From Chionoecetes opilio (Eukaryota; Arthropoda; Malacostraca; Decapoda; Majidae): a stretch of DNA of 64,000 nt. Shown here piece by piece: positions 43,868 through 56,607 of this stretch (position 1 is its first letter; every line of letters begins with the position of its first letter). A program made the translations under genes and the position numbers. The notes beneath the pieces are model-generated. The model was not told where the DNA came from, did no database searches, and worked only from the letters and a program-made list of their open reading frames with translations. Location: contig JACEEZ010023664.1 of the NCBI GenBank assembly GCA_016584305.1, forward strand, positions 629,583-693,582. The letters run 5' to 3'.

Positions 43868-44595
43868 TGTTGAAATTATAGTAATAATTGATGTTAATTC
43901 ACCTTGCTATTAACCCAAGAACTACCTAGACTGCAATGATACCCTATTTAGATGCTAACTAAGGTATACTCAGCAGTGGTAGATGGGTTGATGATTTGAA
44001 GGCTTGATTATTATTTGAGGGAGTGGTGGTAGTCGCTGTAGGGCGCTGATAATTGTGATAGGTGCACGTAATGGCGGCGATGTTGGTAGGCCGAGGCTAA
44101 CTTTCCACAGTTCCTGGTGCGGCACTTACTGTTGTGGTGTTTTTACCACTTCGTCCTTGGTTTAATCGATTGATCGGTTATGCTGGCTCAATCATAGTAA
44201 TATGATGAGCGTGACTACACCTTAAGTGTATAATCAAGAGAGTACTACACCTTAATCGTGTAGGTCTAATGCGTGAATGCTGTCTTGACCGAAAACCCTT
44301 ATCAAGACGGCTGGAGTCATACACGTGTACGTTCCAATAATGTTTACTCCTACATGTGGAAGTTCCAATATTTTCCTCACAATTCTTATATTATGTTCAT
44401 CCTTTGATTAATTTTGGTACTAGTGAATACCACCAGAATTATATTACTATATTTAATGCATCTTAATTTGTACCCAATTCTATAATAATATATACATAGG
44501 TGGAATTTTTACTCATCTCCCTTTTTGACCGGGGAGGCTTATCCCACCATACCATTCTCCCGATTAGAGAGCGGTTTTAGTGGATAATTTCCACA
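43868..44595 (-). repeat. BEL copy 2, 3' LTR
   Basis: 728 bases. The last part (44421-44595) is nearly identical to 55494-55668. Similarity to the copy 1 LTR is clear only at the ends, so copy 2 belongs to a different subfamily. Confidence 0.75.
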
Positions 44596-45559
44596 ACTGC
44601 GGGCCTGGCGAAAAATGAAGGTTTGCTTCAGGTGATTTGACCCCCTTTTATGAGGTTTCTCCAAGTGGTTTTACACTTTAAAGCAGCTTGCCTCCGAGGT
44701 CTGGAATCCCCTAAGTTGGCCTGCCAAGACGCAGACTTAGAGTCCTCCTTTACCTCTTCAGCTAACTCTAGGGGAATCAAATTATTTACCGTCCGCACAC
44801 ATCGTTGTCCCCTACTAGTAACTCTACAGACCTCACAATCCCCTTTCCATCAGTATGCAATTTTGCTATTTTTCCTAGAGGCCATTGCGAACGAGGCATA
44901 TCTCCCCTAAGGATTACTATATCTCCTATTTTGATTGGACTTTGATTTTCTGGCGGTTGAGCCCCATAAAACTTTTTCCTTAGACTCAGTAAATAATCTG
45001 CACTCCAATGCTTATCACATGACCTTAAAATTTTACTTAAGGTGTGATAACCTTCCTGGGAGTTGAGCCGGTCATTTTTTTGTGGATCTTGTATATTTTC
45101 CCCTTGTATCTATCAAGGAAAAGGGGGTTCCGCTTCCCCCTAAATTAAATGTGAGGGAGAAAAGATTTAAAATTTACTGAAAATCATCTAAGTAGGTTAG
45201 GGTCGGTTATGATACGGGTCTCAATTCATCCTATGGTTTTTTCGGGTCTTTGACCTATTTTTGTCTTGTGAAGTTTTTTCCTAAGACAAGACTTAACATC
45301 CCAATCCTCCTCTGTGAAACCATTTTGCCGGGGCTCAGGAGTAGAAAAGGCCATGAGCTTTTCCCTTAAACTCTAAGTTTTTGTACTGATGGATGTTTTT
45401 AATTTTCTAAAAATAGGGGGGAGGCTCCTACAAGTTATACTTTTATAATAATAAATCGCCGAGGAACGACCGCCGACCCAAAAAACCGCCGGAAACTTGA
45501 AAAAAATTTTCGGCATTTAAAAAATCTCAGCTTTTTCTAATCACCCTTGTAGAGGTGCA

Positions 45560-46330
45560 AGGGGAAAAACAGACATATACTTTCTTGGGGGAGCTTACCC
45601 CTGTAATTATTATGCCCCATTAGTCGACCCCCAGCTACCTCAAATGGTTTTAAAAATTTGTACTAAACCCATGGGGATTTCGGGGGGCCCGGGATAGGTG
45701 ATTACTGATTAGTCTCCCCTCATTCTCTTGCTTTTGACACAAATTTGGGGTAGTTTTTAACTACCTGCCTACCCTGGGTACCCAAAAAAATTCCCTCCTG
45801 AGTAGGCAAAATTTTTCAGCCTTTTCCCCCATGAACGATTCCCTGAGTTTCATCCACGCTTTGGGTAAGATGATGACTTTTGGGAAATTTACCCGGGTTC
45901 AGGTTTTATCGGGAAATCAGCATTCCAAAAATTCTTCCTCACACCTAATGATGCCCTCATATCTAGGTACAGACCAAATGATTTGAAAAGTTTTTTCCTA
46001 CGGGGGCGGCTTACGAGGCTAAGAGCTGATTTCCTCGGAAATTCCTGCTTTTGTTTCAAACCCCCAAAACTTCAAAGGATCAAAACTTCCCCTTTATAAA
46101 TTTTAAAGACCAATTTAGTAGTCTTTAAATATTTTGCTTAAAAAGGAAAACCTTTTTTTTCCCATAACGGGATCTGGGATAAATTAGGTTCCAAAAATTA
46201 TTTCGGGATATTCTGCTACTATGCCCTATTGATTGGCCATTCATTATTTTTTCACCGGTGGGCCTTTAAACCAAAATCCTGATTAGTTTGAGGTAGTTGT
46301 TCCTCGGGGAAAAATTATCAGCGGGGTTTT
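45560..46330 (-). pseudogene. BEL copy 2, Pol C-terminal region remnant
   Basis: DNA similarity to 39830-40320 of copy 1: for example ATGATGCCCTCAT (45950), GCTTACGAGGCTAAGAGCTGAT and GGGCCTTTAAACCAAAATCCTGATTAG. This is the region from the integrase zinc finger back to the GLWFKGP motif. All frames are broken. Confidence 0.65.
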
Positions 46331-46379
46331 CTTGGGTAGCAACTGTTAAAGTGAAATGGGAAACCCTAAATATTTATCT

Positions 46380-47880
46380 ACCAAACACGATTCCTGACAA
46401 AAAAGGGATTTTTGGTTATTTTTCACTAACCCATTAGGGAAAAATTTCACTATCGGTTAATAAATTCACCTCCCCAAAATTTGTAATAAATTGCTTAAAT
46501 ATTGACTAATTTAGTGCCTAATTTAAAGCATCACCCCTTTTGAGGCAAGTTCTAGGCTTAATTGGGCACCCGAGCCTTCATATAAAAATTACATTCCTCT
46601 CCTTTTTAAGTAACTACTGCACCGTATGCCTTTTTGAAGCATCACAAATATGTGTAGTTTGGAGTTGTCGTCCATCAGTATTATTCTCCTACTTATTAAA
46701 TTTTCATTTTCTTATTGAACTCAGTTTTTATATCTCCCATTCTGTTGTATATTTCCCATCAAGGGGGTATCCCAATAGGGTGTTCCCCCCGGGCCCTTTT
46801 TGTATTTAAGACATTTACCCTTATAATTATTGGGCTCACTATGCCCAGGGGGCAAATACTTGGGTGACCTGAATAAAAGGTTTCTTTTTTAGGACTACAT
46901 CAGAAAAATTTGGGCACTTTTAAACTTTTTCACAGTTTTTTACATTTCCCCCATAAACCTACACTGATTTTGGACCTTTTGGTGCGTATAATTAAGGAAA
47001 AACCCTTCCTGTTATCCCCTTTTGTCTTTGGGGAAATTTGTATTCCAAATCGTAAGGGAGGGTGGCCTTCCTCACTCTTTATTACCGGTTATAAAAATTT
47101 GATTAGTTCTTCCTCTGAATTTTTTTCTTCCCCTTGCAAATTATCCATTAGAAATTCTTCCTAATTTGGGCTTCAGAACCCTTAAAAGGGCTGTAATGTT
47201 TTATTAAAAAAAAGGGGGTTTGGGAAGAACCAAAAGAACTGATTTTCACCCCCTAGAGTACCGTGGCCGGGGGTGGCTGCTTCCTGGAAAAATATTTTTT
47301 TGGCCCTAGGAATTTTGTGATATTCTTCTTCTTCCCCTTGACCTAATCTTAGGAAAACCCTTTAAAATGTCGCACTAGGCGAAATTTTTCTGTTCTGAAT
47401 TTTCTAGACCTCTCCTAGTTTGACAAAAATTCGGTCCTGTCTGAACAGTCTTTAAACTAGCATCTTGTTTGTTTGAAAATACAAATTTAAAACATTCTGA
47501 GGGGGTGGGTTTATGAATCTTTTGGGCCCCTGGATGGTGGGTAAATAATGTCCTTATTATGATTTACTGCTCCCTCCAGTTTTTTTGTAAGTCATCCTTT
47601 AATTTATCGAATTTCTTATCATAGCACTCCAATTTAACTTTTTTCTTCAGTTTTCTCATTTAACATTTAATTGGCTTTAATATGTGATAATTGGAAAGGG
47701 AACACAGGGGGACTTTTGCCAATTTGTCCTACTTCATATTTTCCATTTACATAATTTCAGGTGTCATAGTGATCTAGAGTTTTTGATCCCTTTAGGTAAC
47801 TGTTTTGGTATGATACCGATAGTTTCTAGATCCCATAATTTTGCAGGGGATATCCCCATCTTCTAAAAACTCATTGATTT
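46380..47880 (-). pseudogene. BEL copy 2, polymerase/RNase H interval remnant
   Basis: This interval is absent from copy 1. On the minus strand near 46597-46665 codons read CDAS followed by AYGAVVY after one frame repair by eye, an RNase H motif of BEL elements. No clean YVDD box was found. The position, between protease and the GLWFKGP region, is as expected for the missing polymerase. Confidence 0.45.
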
Positions 47881-47889
47881 GAGGGTACT

Positions 47890-48650
47890 AAAAAAGTTCC
47901 AATTTGCAACCAAAAGGGTTGTGCTGACTGGAATGCATTCCTCTTGTTCGGCTGGTGGGATTTTTGGATAGGTCCTTATTTCTTCACCCCCCCGGGATGG
48001 GGGAACATAGAAATGTTATGATTTTTTATGACCTTTCTTAGGTTCGCCCAAAATAATCAGCGCCTATATTTAATTTGGGTTTGGGCCTCAACATGTCAAA
48101 GATATTTTTAAATAGCAACACCTTTCTCTTTTTAACATTTCGCTGTAGATTTAGTCCTTTAAGTTAATTTTTACCCATGTTTAACTACAGCACTACCCTA
48201 CATTTTTTAAAATTTTTAAAATTTAACTAGTGGTCGAACAATTTAAACTTTGGCTTCTTTTTTGGCCAGAAACCTGAAATGGCTAATTCACCTTGCTAAT
48301 AAGGGTTGTAAAAAGATCAACTATCTCCCACTAAAAAAATGATCTTTGTGCACCCCTGTCAAAAAATTTTTTTCCAAAAGGTGAATTACCATTGTGGCTT
48401 GCCTCAAATTTTGCCCTAGGGACAGCGGTGAAAATACCAAATAGTTTCAGCCATTTTTAACGACCGTTTTGGGTCGTTCTAAAATCACCTTGACATAAGG
48501 CTATGTGATGAAATGGTTTTTACACTTCTTACAAGTACCCCCAACAAAGGACAGGCTTTTTTTGATTTTTTCCCAAGGCAGGTTAGGCAGTTTCCCGTCC
48601 CTTAACTTTTTAGCCTAGGGAACAATCTGGGGTTTTATTCCCCTAGCCGC
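47890..48650 (-). pseudogene. BEL copy 2, protease and zinc-knuckle remnant
   Basis: GAATGCATTCCTCTTGTTCGGCTGG, ACATAGAAATGTTATG and GATCTTTGTGCACCCCTGTC align in order with 40480-41200 of copy 1, the protease and Cys-rich part of the coding frame. Confidence 0.6.
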
Positions 48651-48659
48651 AAAGCCGCC

Positions 48660-49230
48660 CTCCGGCGGCCTTTTTGGCTACTCCTGCGGAGGGCTATTGG
48701 GGTTGGCCACCTTTTTGGCCCCACCAAACACAGACTCCCCCAGATAGCCCCTTCTAGCTTTCCTGAAATCATGGATGTAAAATGTATGTATTAACGCCAA
48801 CCCATTCACATCACCCCCAACACATTCACTCACCCATTACCCTCACCTCTCCCACCCATTCACTCACCCATTAGGGCTTTTGGGGTGGGCCTTGGGCCCA
48901 CCACCTGTGTTTGGTGGGCCTTGGGGGCCCACCAACCAGACTCTCCAGATAGCCCCTTCTAACTTTCCTGAAATAAAGGGAATGTAGAAATGTATGTATT
49001 CCCCCACCCATTCACTCACCCATTACCCTCACCCCCCACCCATTTAAACCCATAAACCACACACCCATTCACTCACCCTTTACCATCACCCCCCACCTAT
49101 TCCCTCACCCATTACCCATCCACCCCAACCTATCACCTCCCACCCATTCACTCACCCATCACCCCACACCCATTACCCTCACCCCACCCATTCACTCACC
49201 ATTACCCATCACCCTACCTAAAGGGTTTCC
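48660..49230. repeat. CCCATTCACTCACCCATTA satellite-like repeat
   Basis: Repeated CACCCATTCACTCACCCATTACC words at 48795-48870 and 49005-49215, separated by two copies of a CAGACTCTCCAGATAG repeat (48727-48797, 48908-48990) also seen at 16008. Inserted within BEL copy 2. Confidence 0.75.
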
Positions 49231-49404
49231 TCAATTCTCGCAACCCAATTTTTTGTTCACAATTCTCGCTAATAGGCTGCTAAAAAGAAAAAGAAAAAGT
49301 GATCGGATCATCTCATAAGTGGGCTTAAAACCTTCCCCTGGTCGGCTGGTTCCAAAACTGTGACATATGATAGGATTCCGCCACGGGGGGCGACACCTAT
49401 CGGG

Positions 49405-49475
49405 GCGACAGACGACAACAGACAGACAACAGACAGACAGACAACAGACAGACAAAGACACACACAACCAAAACC
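49405..49475. repeat. (CAGACAGACAA)n microsatellite
   Basis: ACAACAGACAGACAACAGACAGACAG and similar, about 70 bases. Confidence 0.9.
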
Positions 49476-49659
49476 CCACTTTCGCTTATATTTTATAAAA
49501 GTGGAGGGTGGATTTTTCCTTCCTCGCAGAAAGCACATTTTTTTCTGACTTCACTGGTAATAACCCTATATTTAGGAATGGCACCTGTTTTTTGGGAGTA
49601 GGTCTTGGTTATGGTTTTACCGCTGGTCTAGTTTGAAACTTATCTCCCGGGTTTTCTTC

Positions 49660-50640
49660 CCATCGTAACTTTGTAGGAGCGGGATAACTACCCACCAATG
49701 AGGGCTCTTTAAACTCTAAAGGTGGCTGAAAACGCTGATTACCTTTAGGTCTGGTTACCCTCAATCTCCCTGTGGGGGGGTTCCTGCTCAATACCTTGCA
49801 AATTTTGCACTTTTGTAATAATCCCTCCTCTATTTTGCTTGACCGTGAAGTAATTACTATTGTACCTCTGATTTAAGCGGTCCCCGCATCCTGGTTGGTA
49901 TTTTTTCCCTCCATATCATGATACTGACCATCCAGTCTTGATTTCTGTCAAGGGTTTATGAGCTTCAAGGGCTCTTAGTGTGCAATTTAAAGTTATTCTG
50001 ACTCTACCCATTCTCTGGGGATTGTGAGAAGGGCTCAGTAATCCATGAACTTGCAGAAAAGATTATTTATTATCTGATCTTTATCTTCATAATTATCCTC
50101 TAAGAATCTTGGTGCCACATTATAATTGGCATTTTTCTAACTGTTAATTCCTTTACCATGAGGTTCTATGCAGAACCTCCCAACTGACCTAACAAATAGG
50201 TTAATTTTATGCACCTCTGTTAATCAGTCCTATCATCAATCAATTTGAATTTATCCCGGAAAGAATCCCAATTCTCACCCTCAAAATGGGGAAATGACAA
50301 ATCTGGTAATTTAAGTTGGGGTAAAGAGGTTTTGGGCTGTGGGTTTCTGATCACGCACTAAGTTCTCATATTTGAATCCGTTTCCATGTATTTTGTACTT
50401 CTTGATCATACTTGGTCTCAAAATTAATTAATTCTTTATCCCCAGCTTCTATAATTGAAAGTAAGCCTTTTCATAATTATCCATTTAGTTTTTAACATTG
50501 GCAGACCTGTCTTTAAAACAAATTATAGTCGATAGGGATAGTCCCAGCTGCTTCCTCACACTTTTTTATATATTTGTGTAAGCCATCCAAATTTAGCCGC
50601 TAATGCTTTAGCCCCCTTCCGCCATGATTTTAATTGATGT
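49660..50640 (-). pseudogene. BEL copy 2, Gag region remnant
   Basis: ACTACCCACCAATGAGGGCTCTTTAAACTC and CTCCCTGTGGGGGG-TTCCTGCTCAATACCTTGCAAATTTT match 41410-41528 of copy 1. 50510-50625 matches the Gag start (…CCGCCATGATTT). Multiple small indels. Confidence 0.7.
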
Positions 50641-51189
50641 TTAAAGATGAAATGAAAAAAAGAAAAAAAAAAGAAAGAAAAAGGTTGGATACAAGTTTAC
50701 GAGTTAGGTTCCCTAATTTAATTATTTTAATTCTAAGGGTGGATGTGCAGTTGACTCGGCCTACCAAGGGGGGCGAACCATGCCTATAACCATCCACTAC
50801 TTCATTTAATGCAACTAACCTCGAAAACATTGTTGTTGGCGGATGGTAGCTTACCAATGCGGCCTGTTTTGCCGTGGCTGTCTGTGACCGGCGGGCGAGT
50901 ACGGCGGCCAAGTTAAGGTTGTTTCCCAAAGGGGGGCGGGGGAAAACTGGTGTTTTATATCGTTTTAATCAGACCAGTATCCTCCTAGTGCTTGGATAGC
51001 ATCCCACTCCCCTTTCTGACACTTTATGAAATTTATAAGCTTGGGGCTTTTCAAATAACAACCTCTCCTTGTCCGTGCACCCCATCTCAGGAAAATCTGC
51101 CTCAAAAGGCTGTGCGTTAAAGTGTACTACTCATAGCCTCTAAATTCCCTTTTCAAAGCCCTATTTATCTGAGGTGGGCTTTCCGCAAT

Positions 51190-51430
51190 TTTAGTCTGCA
51201 ATTCCGCAATTCTGCAACTTGCGGAATGGTAATTCGGTTGCGGAATTGCGAAATTACAGATGCCTGAAAAAATAGCGGAATTGCGAATTGCGGACCGCCA
51301 AAATTTTAAAGCGCAATTGCAATAACTTGCGGAATGGTGTAATTCGGTTGCGGAATTGCGCAATTACGGATGCCTGAAAAAATGCGGAATTGCGGGTTGC
51401 GGACCGCCAAAATTTTGAAACGCAATCGCA
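51190..51430. repeat. Tandem duplication with GCGGAATTGCG motifs
   Basis: AACTTGCGGAATGG..TAATTCGGTTGCGGAATTGCG...GCGGACCGCCAAAATTTT occurs twice, about 118 bases apart. GCAATTCCGC motifs in both orientations suggest the subterminal region of a hAT-like element; its ends were not found. Confidence 0.7.
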
Positions 51431-52022
51431 AAAATTGTGACGATCACCACCTTCAAATGGCAAGTGCCCGCGTGAACAAAAGTTCCCACCAAATGTGGTG
51501 GAGACGACACTGCCAACTGCCATGGACCCGTGTTTTTGTCGTCCAAGCACCGTCTTGGATTACGAAGACCACCCAATTAAATTTGCTAAAATGTGTGTTA
51601 TACTGCTTTGTGATATTTTTTGCAATGTTTTGGACTGATTATTTTTCGGCCCTTCCCAAACTTGTTGTGTTTTTTGTCGTAAAAACCAATCAGTTTTCAA
51701 TTGCGATAAAAAACGGTCTTCGTACCAAGCCAAGCAAGCATGGTCCAAGCATCGTTTAGCTAGTGTTGTAGCTAGTGTAGCACGTCACTCACTCATCATG
51801 CGTTCTGGGACTTGGGATTGAGAGCGATTACGCTCACTACGCTGGCCGTGTGTGTGATTACTGATTTATCCTACATATACTGTTGTTGTGTTAGTGAAGT
51901 CCCTAAGATTGCACAAATTAGACAATAGACCTGGTTACTGGCAGGGGTTAGTAACCACTAACCATGGTCTATTGGGGTTTAAATAAACGGGTTTATTAAC
52001 TTATATATAGGAAAACCAATAG

Positions 52023-52255
52023 GCTTAATAAACGGCGTTTAGTAAATAAACGGCTATTTTTGCTTCTGTCTAATTTGTAATTTCAGTAATTTCAATTTGT
52101 CTTATATTTTGAAGATTGTGCCTATAATTAGCATTTAGTAAACGTTTAATTATTGAGCAAAATTTCCAAAATATAAGACAAATTTGAAATTACTGAAATT
52201 AAAAATTAACAGAAGCAAAAATAGCCGTATATTTACTAAACCCCGTTTATTAAGT
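52023..52255. repeat. Inverted repeat with arms of about 90 bp
   Basis: CTTAATAAACGGCGTTTAGTAAATAAACGG... TTGTCTTATATTTTG at 52023-52112 returns as its complement at 52167-52255 with scattered differences. The loop is about 54 bases. Possibly a small fold-back MITE. Confidence 0.8.
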
Positions 52256-52269
52256 CTATTTTTGCTTCT

Positions 52270-54464
52270 AAAAATTTACAAATTTAACCAGAATGGACAA
52301 GTTTTTGTCGCCATCCTCCGTCGCCTGGGAGTAGGAGTAGGATTGTGGATACACTGGATACTGATAGTGTTAGAAGTGGGGATTGTGTCAAAGTGACTTG
52401 GAGGCTCAGGATGATCTCCCCAGCACTCAGCCCCTCAGCCAGAGCACTGAGCGTGAGAGCAGGGAGCCTGGCAGGGCCAGGAAACAGGTGGAGAGAAGCT
52501 TCCAGCTAACTTGAGTCACTTTGGACAGTAAGTTATTCCTTATCTACTGGTATTTAGTAAATTTAATTTGGTCAATTTATAGTTTATTTCACCACCCAAA
52601 ATTTTTTGAGGCCTTAATTTTGGGTAAAAAATCCTTTAAAATTCTGTTGTTAAACTTAAATTTTTAAACTATAAAGAGTTAAATCCCAAAAAAAAATTGT
52701 TAAAAGCGATAAAGGATTTGCGGCATTATTAGTAATTATTTTTGGGAACATATCATAGACCCCCGCCCGATCATTTGAACTGGTGCAGGACCTACTGCAT
52801 TTCCCGAAAACAAATTATAATTGAGCTAATACAATCGCTTTATTATTCTTCCTTAAATGTTCCCATAAGTTTAATTAGATAAACTTTTGGGAATTTTTAA
52901 ATTCCCCAATTTCTTATGGTTATAATGCCTTTATTAAAGTGTTTTATTGTTTAAATATAATTCTTTAATTACACTTAAAAAATAAAATTTAAATTTTTTA
53001 AATGTATAAAACATATATATCCTATTTTGATTATTTTTCCGGGGCTTTAAGAAGGGCCCGGGCTTAAGTGCGCCTTTTTTCAAATATCTAATATGGCGTT
53101 ACCCTCTTTCATATAGAAACCCATTACTAGGAATATACCAATCTGTGAATGTTAGTAAGCACAAAGTACAAGACTAATTTTGGTAAAGTAAATTAGAGAA
53201 TTTTAATCCAAACCTAAATTAAAAGGGATTTATTAAAACTAAAAAATTTTAGAATTTTTTTTAATAAAATTTTTTATAAAATTTTTTTGTTTATTTTGGG
53301 GGGCAAATTGCCCCGGGTTTTGGGGGAGCGAGGGCCGGCCTATGGAATTTTTGGCCAATGCGTATTTCAATGTCAGGTAATTTGCCATGGGTTGGGGGAA
53401 TGGGAAAAAAAACATAACCCAACGCTATTTAAGGGCCCTACTAACAAAACATTGGTTACCGGTGTATGTCCCAATAAGTTTTTGGCTTTTTGTTTTTTTT
53501 ATAATGACTATGCATTTTTTTTTTTATGTTTCAATTATTTTGGGTTATTTGGATTTGGAAACCCCTTGGGAAAAATTCGGGTGCACTAATCGGTCAACCC
53601 GCGAAAATGAAATTTTGGGTTGGGGAAATTCACCCAAACTGCATTTATACTCTCTGTGCCATATAAATTTGGGCCTCCGGGTGCCAAGAGAGGCTGATTT
53701 TCCCCCTCTTCACCCCCCTACCTGAGCCACATTTTTTTTCACATATTTTTGAGGACTTTGGTACATGTCCCCAAAATATCTTACTCTGGGGCCCCAAAAG
53801 GGAAAAAATTTTGGGAAAAGGTTTAATTTAAAGTACCTTGCGTTAACCCCAAAAACACAGACGAGTCCCTAAGAGCTAGTAAATTCAACTTCAGCAGTGG
53901 GGAGGGTAATTTTTCTAATGGATTTTTAAATTAAAAATTATCCTTAGGGCCAAATTGTTGATAGATGATTATGTTTCCCTTGTTTACCAAAAACCAGGCA
54001 ACTTTACAAAATTTTGGTATGGGGAAATTATGTGTGGTGGTTTTACTGATTTTAACTTGGGTTTAAGATTGAGAAGGGGGGGGGGGGTGGGTTTGTGGTA
54101 AATTGATGGCAGTAATCCCTTTGAGTGAATCAAGTATACTACACCTTCATTTGTTTTGGTTTTTACCTTTCTGGTTTAAACCGGGAAAAAATTATAGCGC
54201 TATCATACATTGTACGTTCCAAATTTTCCCTAAGTGGAAATCCAAATTTTCTCACTTCTTTATTATGGTTAAACCTTTTTTTTTGTTACAAACTACGCGC
54301 CCAGTTTCCGCTTTCCTTTTTCGGGCCCTAGGGAAATCCAATACTCTTTACAATTTTATTTATTTTTCTTTTTTTTTTGGGGTTCCTCGGTGGTTGGTGT
54401 TTCCTACGGCTTAGGGCAAGTACCCCAGGGTGGATTTAGCCTGGGGAATTGATGGTTTTTATCC

Positions 54465-54470
<6 letters not shown>
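52270..54470. other. Poor-quality sequence, no supported feature
   Basis: Stretched homopolymers (GGGG, CCCC, AAAA, TTTT) and no recognisable frame or repeat. Open frames here (for example 53287-53725) are not supported by any family motif. A poly(T) run lies at 54469-54500. Confidence 0.5.
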
Positions 54471-54499
<29 letters not shown>

Positions 54500-54501
<2 letters not shown>

Positions 54502-54565
54502 TTTTGGGGTTGTGGGTACTGGGTGTTAGCCCGGGTGACCCCCTCCCGGGGTGGTGGCCCTTTGG
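54500..54565 (+). mobile_element. SINE type 1 fragment
   Basis: GGTACTGGGTGTTAGCCCGGGTGACCCCCTCCCGGGGTGGTGG matches the body at 39189-39235, near a poly(T) run. Confidence 0.6.
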
Positions 54566-54994
54566 GGTAACCTTAGAGAGGGGGGGAAAGAAGCCTTAGA
54601 TTACTTTTTAATCACCCAGCCAAGCCCTTTGTCCGAGTGATGGGCTTGACCAGGTTTTCCGCTCCGGGGTGGTGGCTGGAACCACTACAAAGAAAAGGGC
54701 CTTTTTCCCCTTTTGAAATACCACCCGACTGCGTGCCAAGTATGGTTTAATCACTTTTTTAGGTATGTTGTGGTAACAGTGACCGGGGTAAGTAATGCTA
54801 CTATTTCCCTTTTTTCCTCCTTCCAACCAAACGCCCGTCATGGAACACAAAAGGAAGGGAAACTAAAATACTAGGGTTTAAATATCTACTTCAAGGAAGG
54901 GGTTTCCACGTACGCCCTCTTTGGAGTGGAAAAAAATGGACAAAAAAAGTCAAGCTCATACAAACTTACAACGACTAAATATACTAAGCAGGAA

Positions 54995-55323
54995 GGGTCA
55001 CAAGAAGAAGTCTCCGAGTGGCGTTCTCGGTGATCCGAGTTCGATCCTTGATGAGGGCTGTAAAATCAACTTTAAATCTTTCTCTGCACTGTTGAGTGGC
55101 CTAAGAACACCCACACCCTGCCCATTAACTCTACCTTCGATTGCGAGTGCATCGGAGGACACAGGGGGCGGCATGAGCCTCTAATCACAGGCGTCACTAT
55201 AGAAATTATGTGCGCCACCACGGGCGCCAAAAGGGCCAACCATCACAGCCCTCAAGTTAACCTCCAGGGCCTACCATCCCACTCCTGGATGTCACTGCCT
55301 AACGGCGCTGTAGACACACACAC

Positions 55324-55363
<40 letters not shown>
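54995..55363 (+). mobile_element. SINE type 2 with poly(A)
   Basis: The head contains TCTCCGAGTGGCGTTCTCGGTGATCCGAGTTCGATCC (B box at 55035-55047), followed by CTACCTTCGATTGCGAGTGCATCGG, the conserved AATCACAGGCGTCACTATAG block, CCTCCAGGGCCTACCATCCC and a 36-base A run. The first bases with the A box are decayed. Confidence 0.85.
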
Positions 55364-55364
<1 letters not shown>

Positions 55365-55493
55365 CAAAAAAGGATAAAAATGAAAAAAGCGAAAGTCGGG
55401 ATTAATCGGAAAGTCGGATGGTAAGAATTTAGGACTCAGCGCGAAACTCGAGGATCGCGAAACTCGCATATCGTGAAACTCGGGAGGGTAGTG

Positions 55494-55668
55494 TAGTGAA
55501 TACCACCAGAATTATATTACTATATTTAATGCATCTTAATTTATACCCAATTCTATAATAATATATACATAGGTGGAATTTTTACTCATCTCCCTTTTTG
55601 ACAGGGGAGGCTTATCCCACCATACCATTCTCCCGATTAGAGAGCGGTTTTAGTGGATAATTTCCACA
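55494..55668 (-). repeat. BEL copy 2, terminal 175 bp of the other LTR
   Basis: Matches 44421-44595 over exactly 175 bases with about two differences. The left edge is abrupt, next to CGAAACTCGGGAGGG, so the rest of this LTR is missing. Confidence 0.85.
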
Positions 55669-55706
55669 ACGATAATGATAATAATGATAATAATAATAAT
55701 AATAAT

Positions 55707-56607
55707 GTTACGCAGGGCACTCACCTTTCTTATCACACCAAAGGGCGCCTCTCGTAAACACTTAACTCCTGACGAAGGTTCGGCAGAAAAACCTGAAGCG
55801 AGTAACTTTTTCACGCTGAGGGCACCTTTAACATTCACCCGGAGGAAGAGGACACTGACACACTGTAATACACTGTCTAATTTAATGGCGGAGGTCACAA
55901 TACAAAGTCCTGATGGGGGGTGGACAGAGACTCACATGGTGACACTGTCTAAATGGTTATCTAACACACACTCGAGGCTTACGTGAATGGCACACAGCAC
56001 ACGGGTACTGGTGTAATGCGAGGCGCTGACTTAATGAGGCACTCACATATTCTCCTGAAGGCGCGGCGGAGACACAAAGGGCGGCGCGTGGAGTAAACAA
56101 ACCCTTGTCCCCTCCACGCTCTGGTGACACCAGCTCGCCCGCCTCCGCCGCTCTCTCAAGACCACCTCACTCCTGCCTCTCCCGCTGTGCTCTGTCTCTC
56201 TCTCTGCCGTCCCCGGCACCATGGCAACGGCCCCCAAGGCCGCCACTGCAGACTCCAACCTTCAACCATCCCTCTAACCTTTAACTTTCCCTCCCCACAC
56301 ATACTTTCAAGCACACCACACCGTCTCATCTGAAGAACATACACACCTACTCGCATCCCTCATACACAAATGACCTCCAAACACATTTAACAGTTCCCAC
56401 AAACCGACTTTACCTTAACACACTGATAACTCCTAAGATGAGGCTCGTGTAGCCCCAACGGCCCCACACGGCCGCTCACTCGTACACACAGACAGACGGA
56501 CATTGCTTACGTACCACACCACGACAAATACACACAGACAGACGGACATTGCTCACGTTCACAACACACAGACATACGGACACTTCTCTGCGGGTGTAAC
56601 AATAATA
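55707..56607. other. GC-rich unique stretch and a short tandem repeat, no gene assigned
   Basis: 55700-56260 is GC-richer and lacks known repeats; short frames (for example 56043-56258, minus) have no recognised motif. 56484-56585 repeats ACACACAGACAGACGGACATTGCT about 2.5 times. It could include a host 5' exon, but nothing supports that. Confidence 0.4.

Larger units (their letters stand above)
43868..55668 (-). mobile_element. BEL/Pao retrotransposon, decayed and interrupted (copy 2)
   Basis: Outer ends TGTTGAAATT (43868) and TTTCCACA (55668) have the 5-bp ACGAT directly outside (43863-43867 and 55669-55673). The left LTR is complete (43868-44595); on the right only the last 175 bases are present (55494-55668). 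The internal region from 44596 to about 50940 aligns in order with copy 1. 50945-55493 has no BEL similarity and must be inserted, rearranged or misassembled. Frames are destroyed throughout, partly by stretched homopolymers. Confidence 0.7.

Noticed and set aside
53287..54414. Series of about 100-codon frames
   Set aside because: Hydrophobic Phe/Leu-rich translations of T-rich, poor-quality sequence with no family motif.
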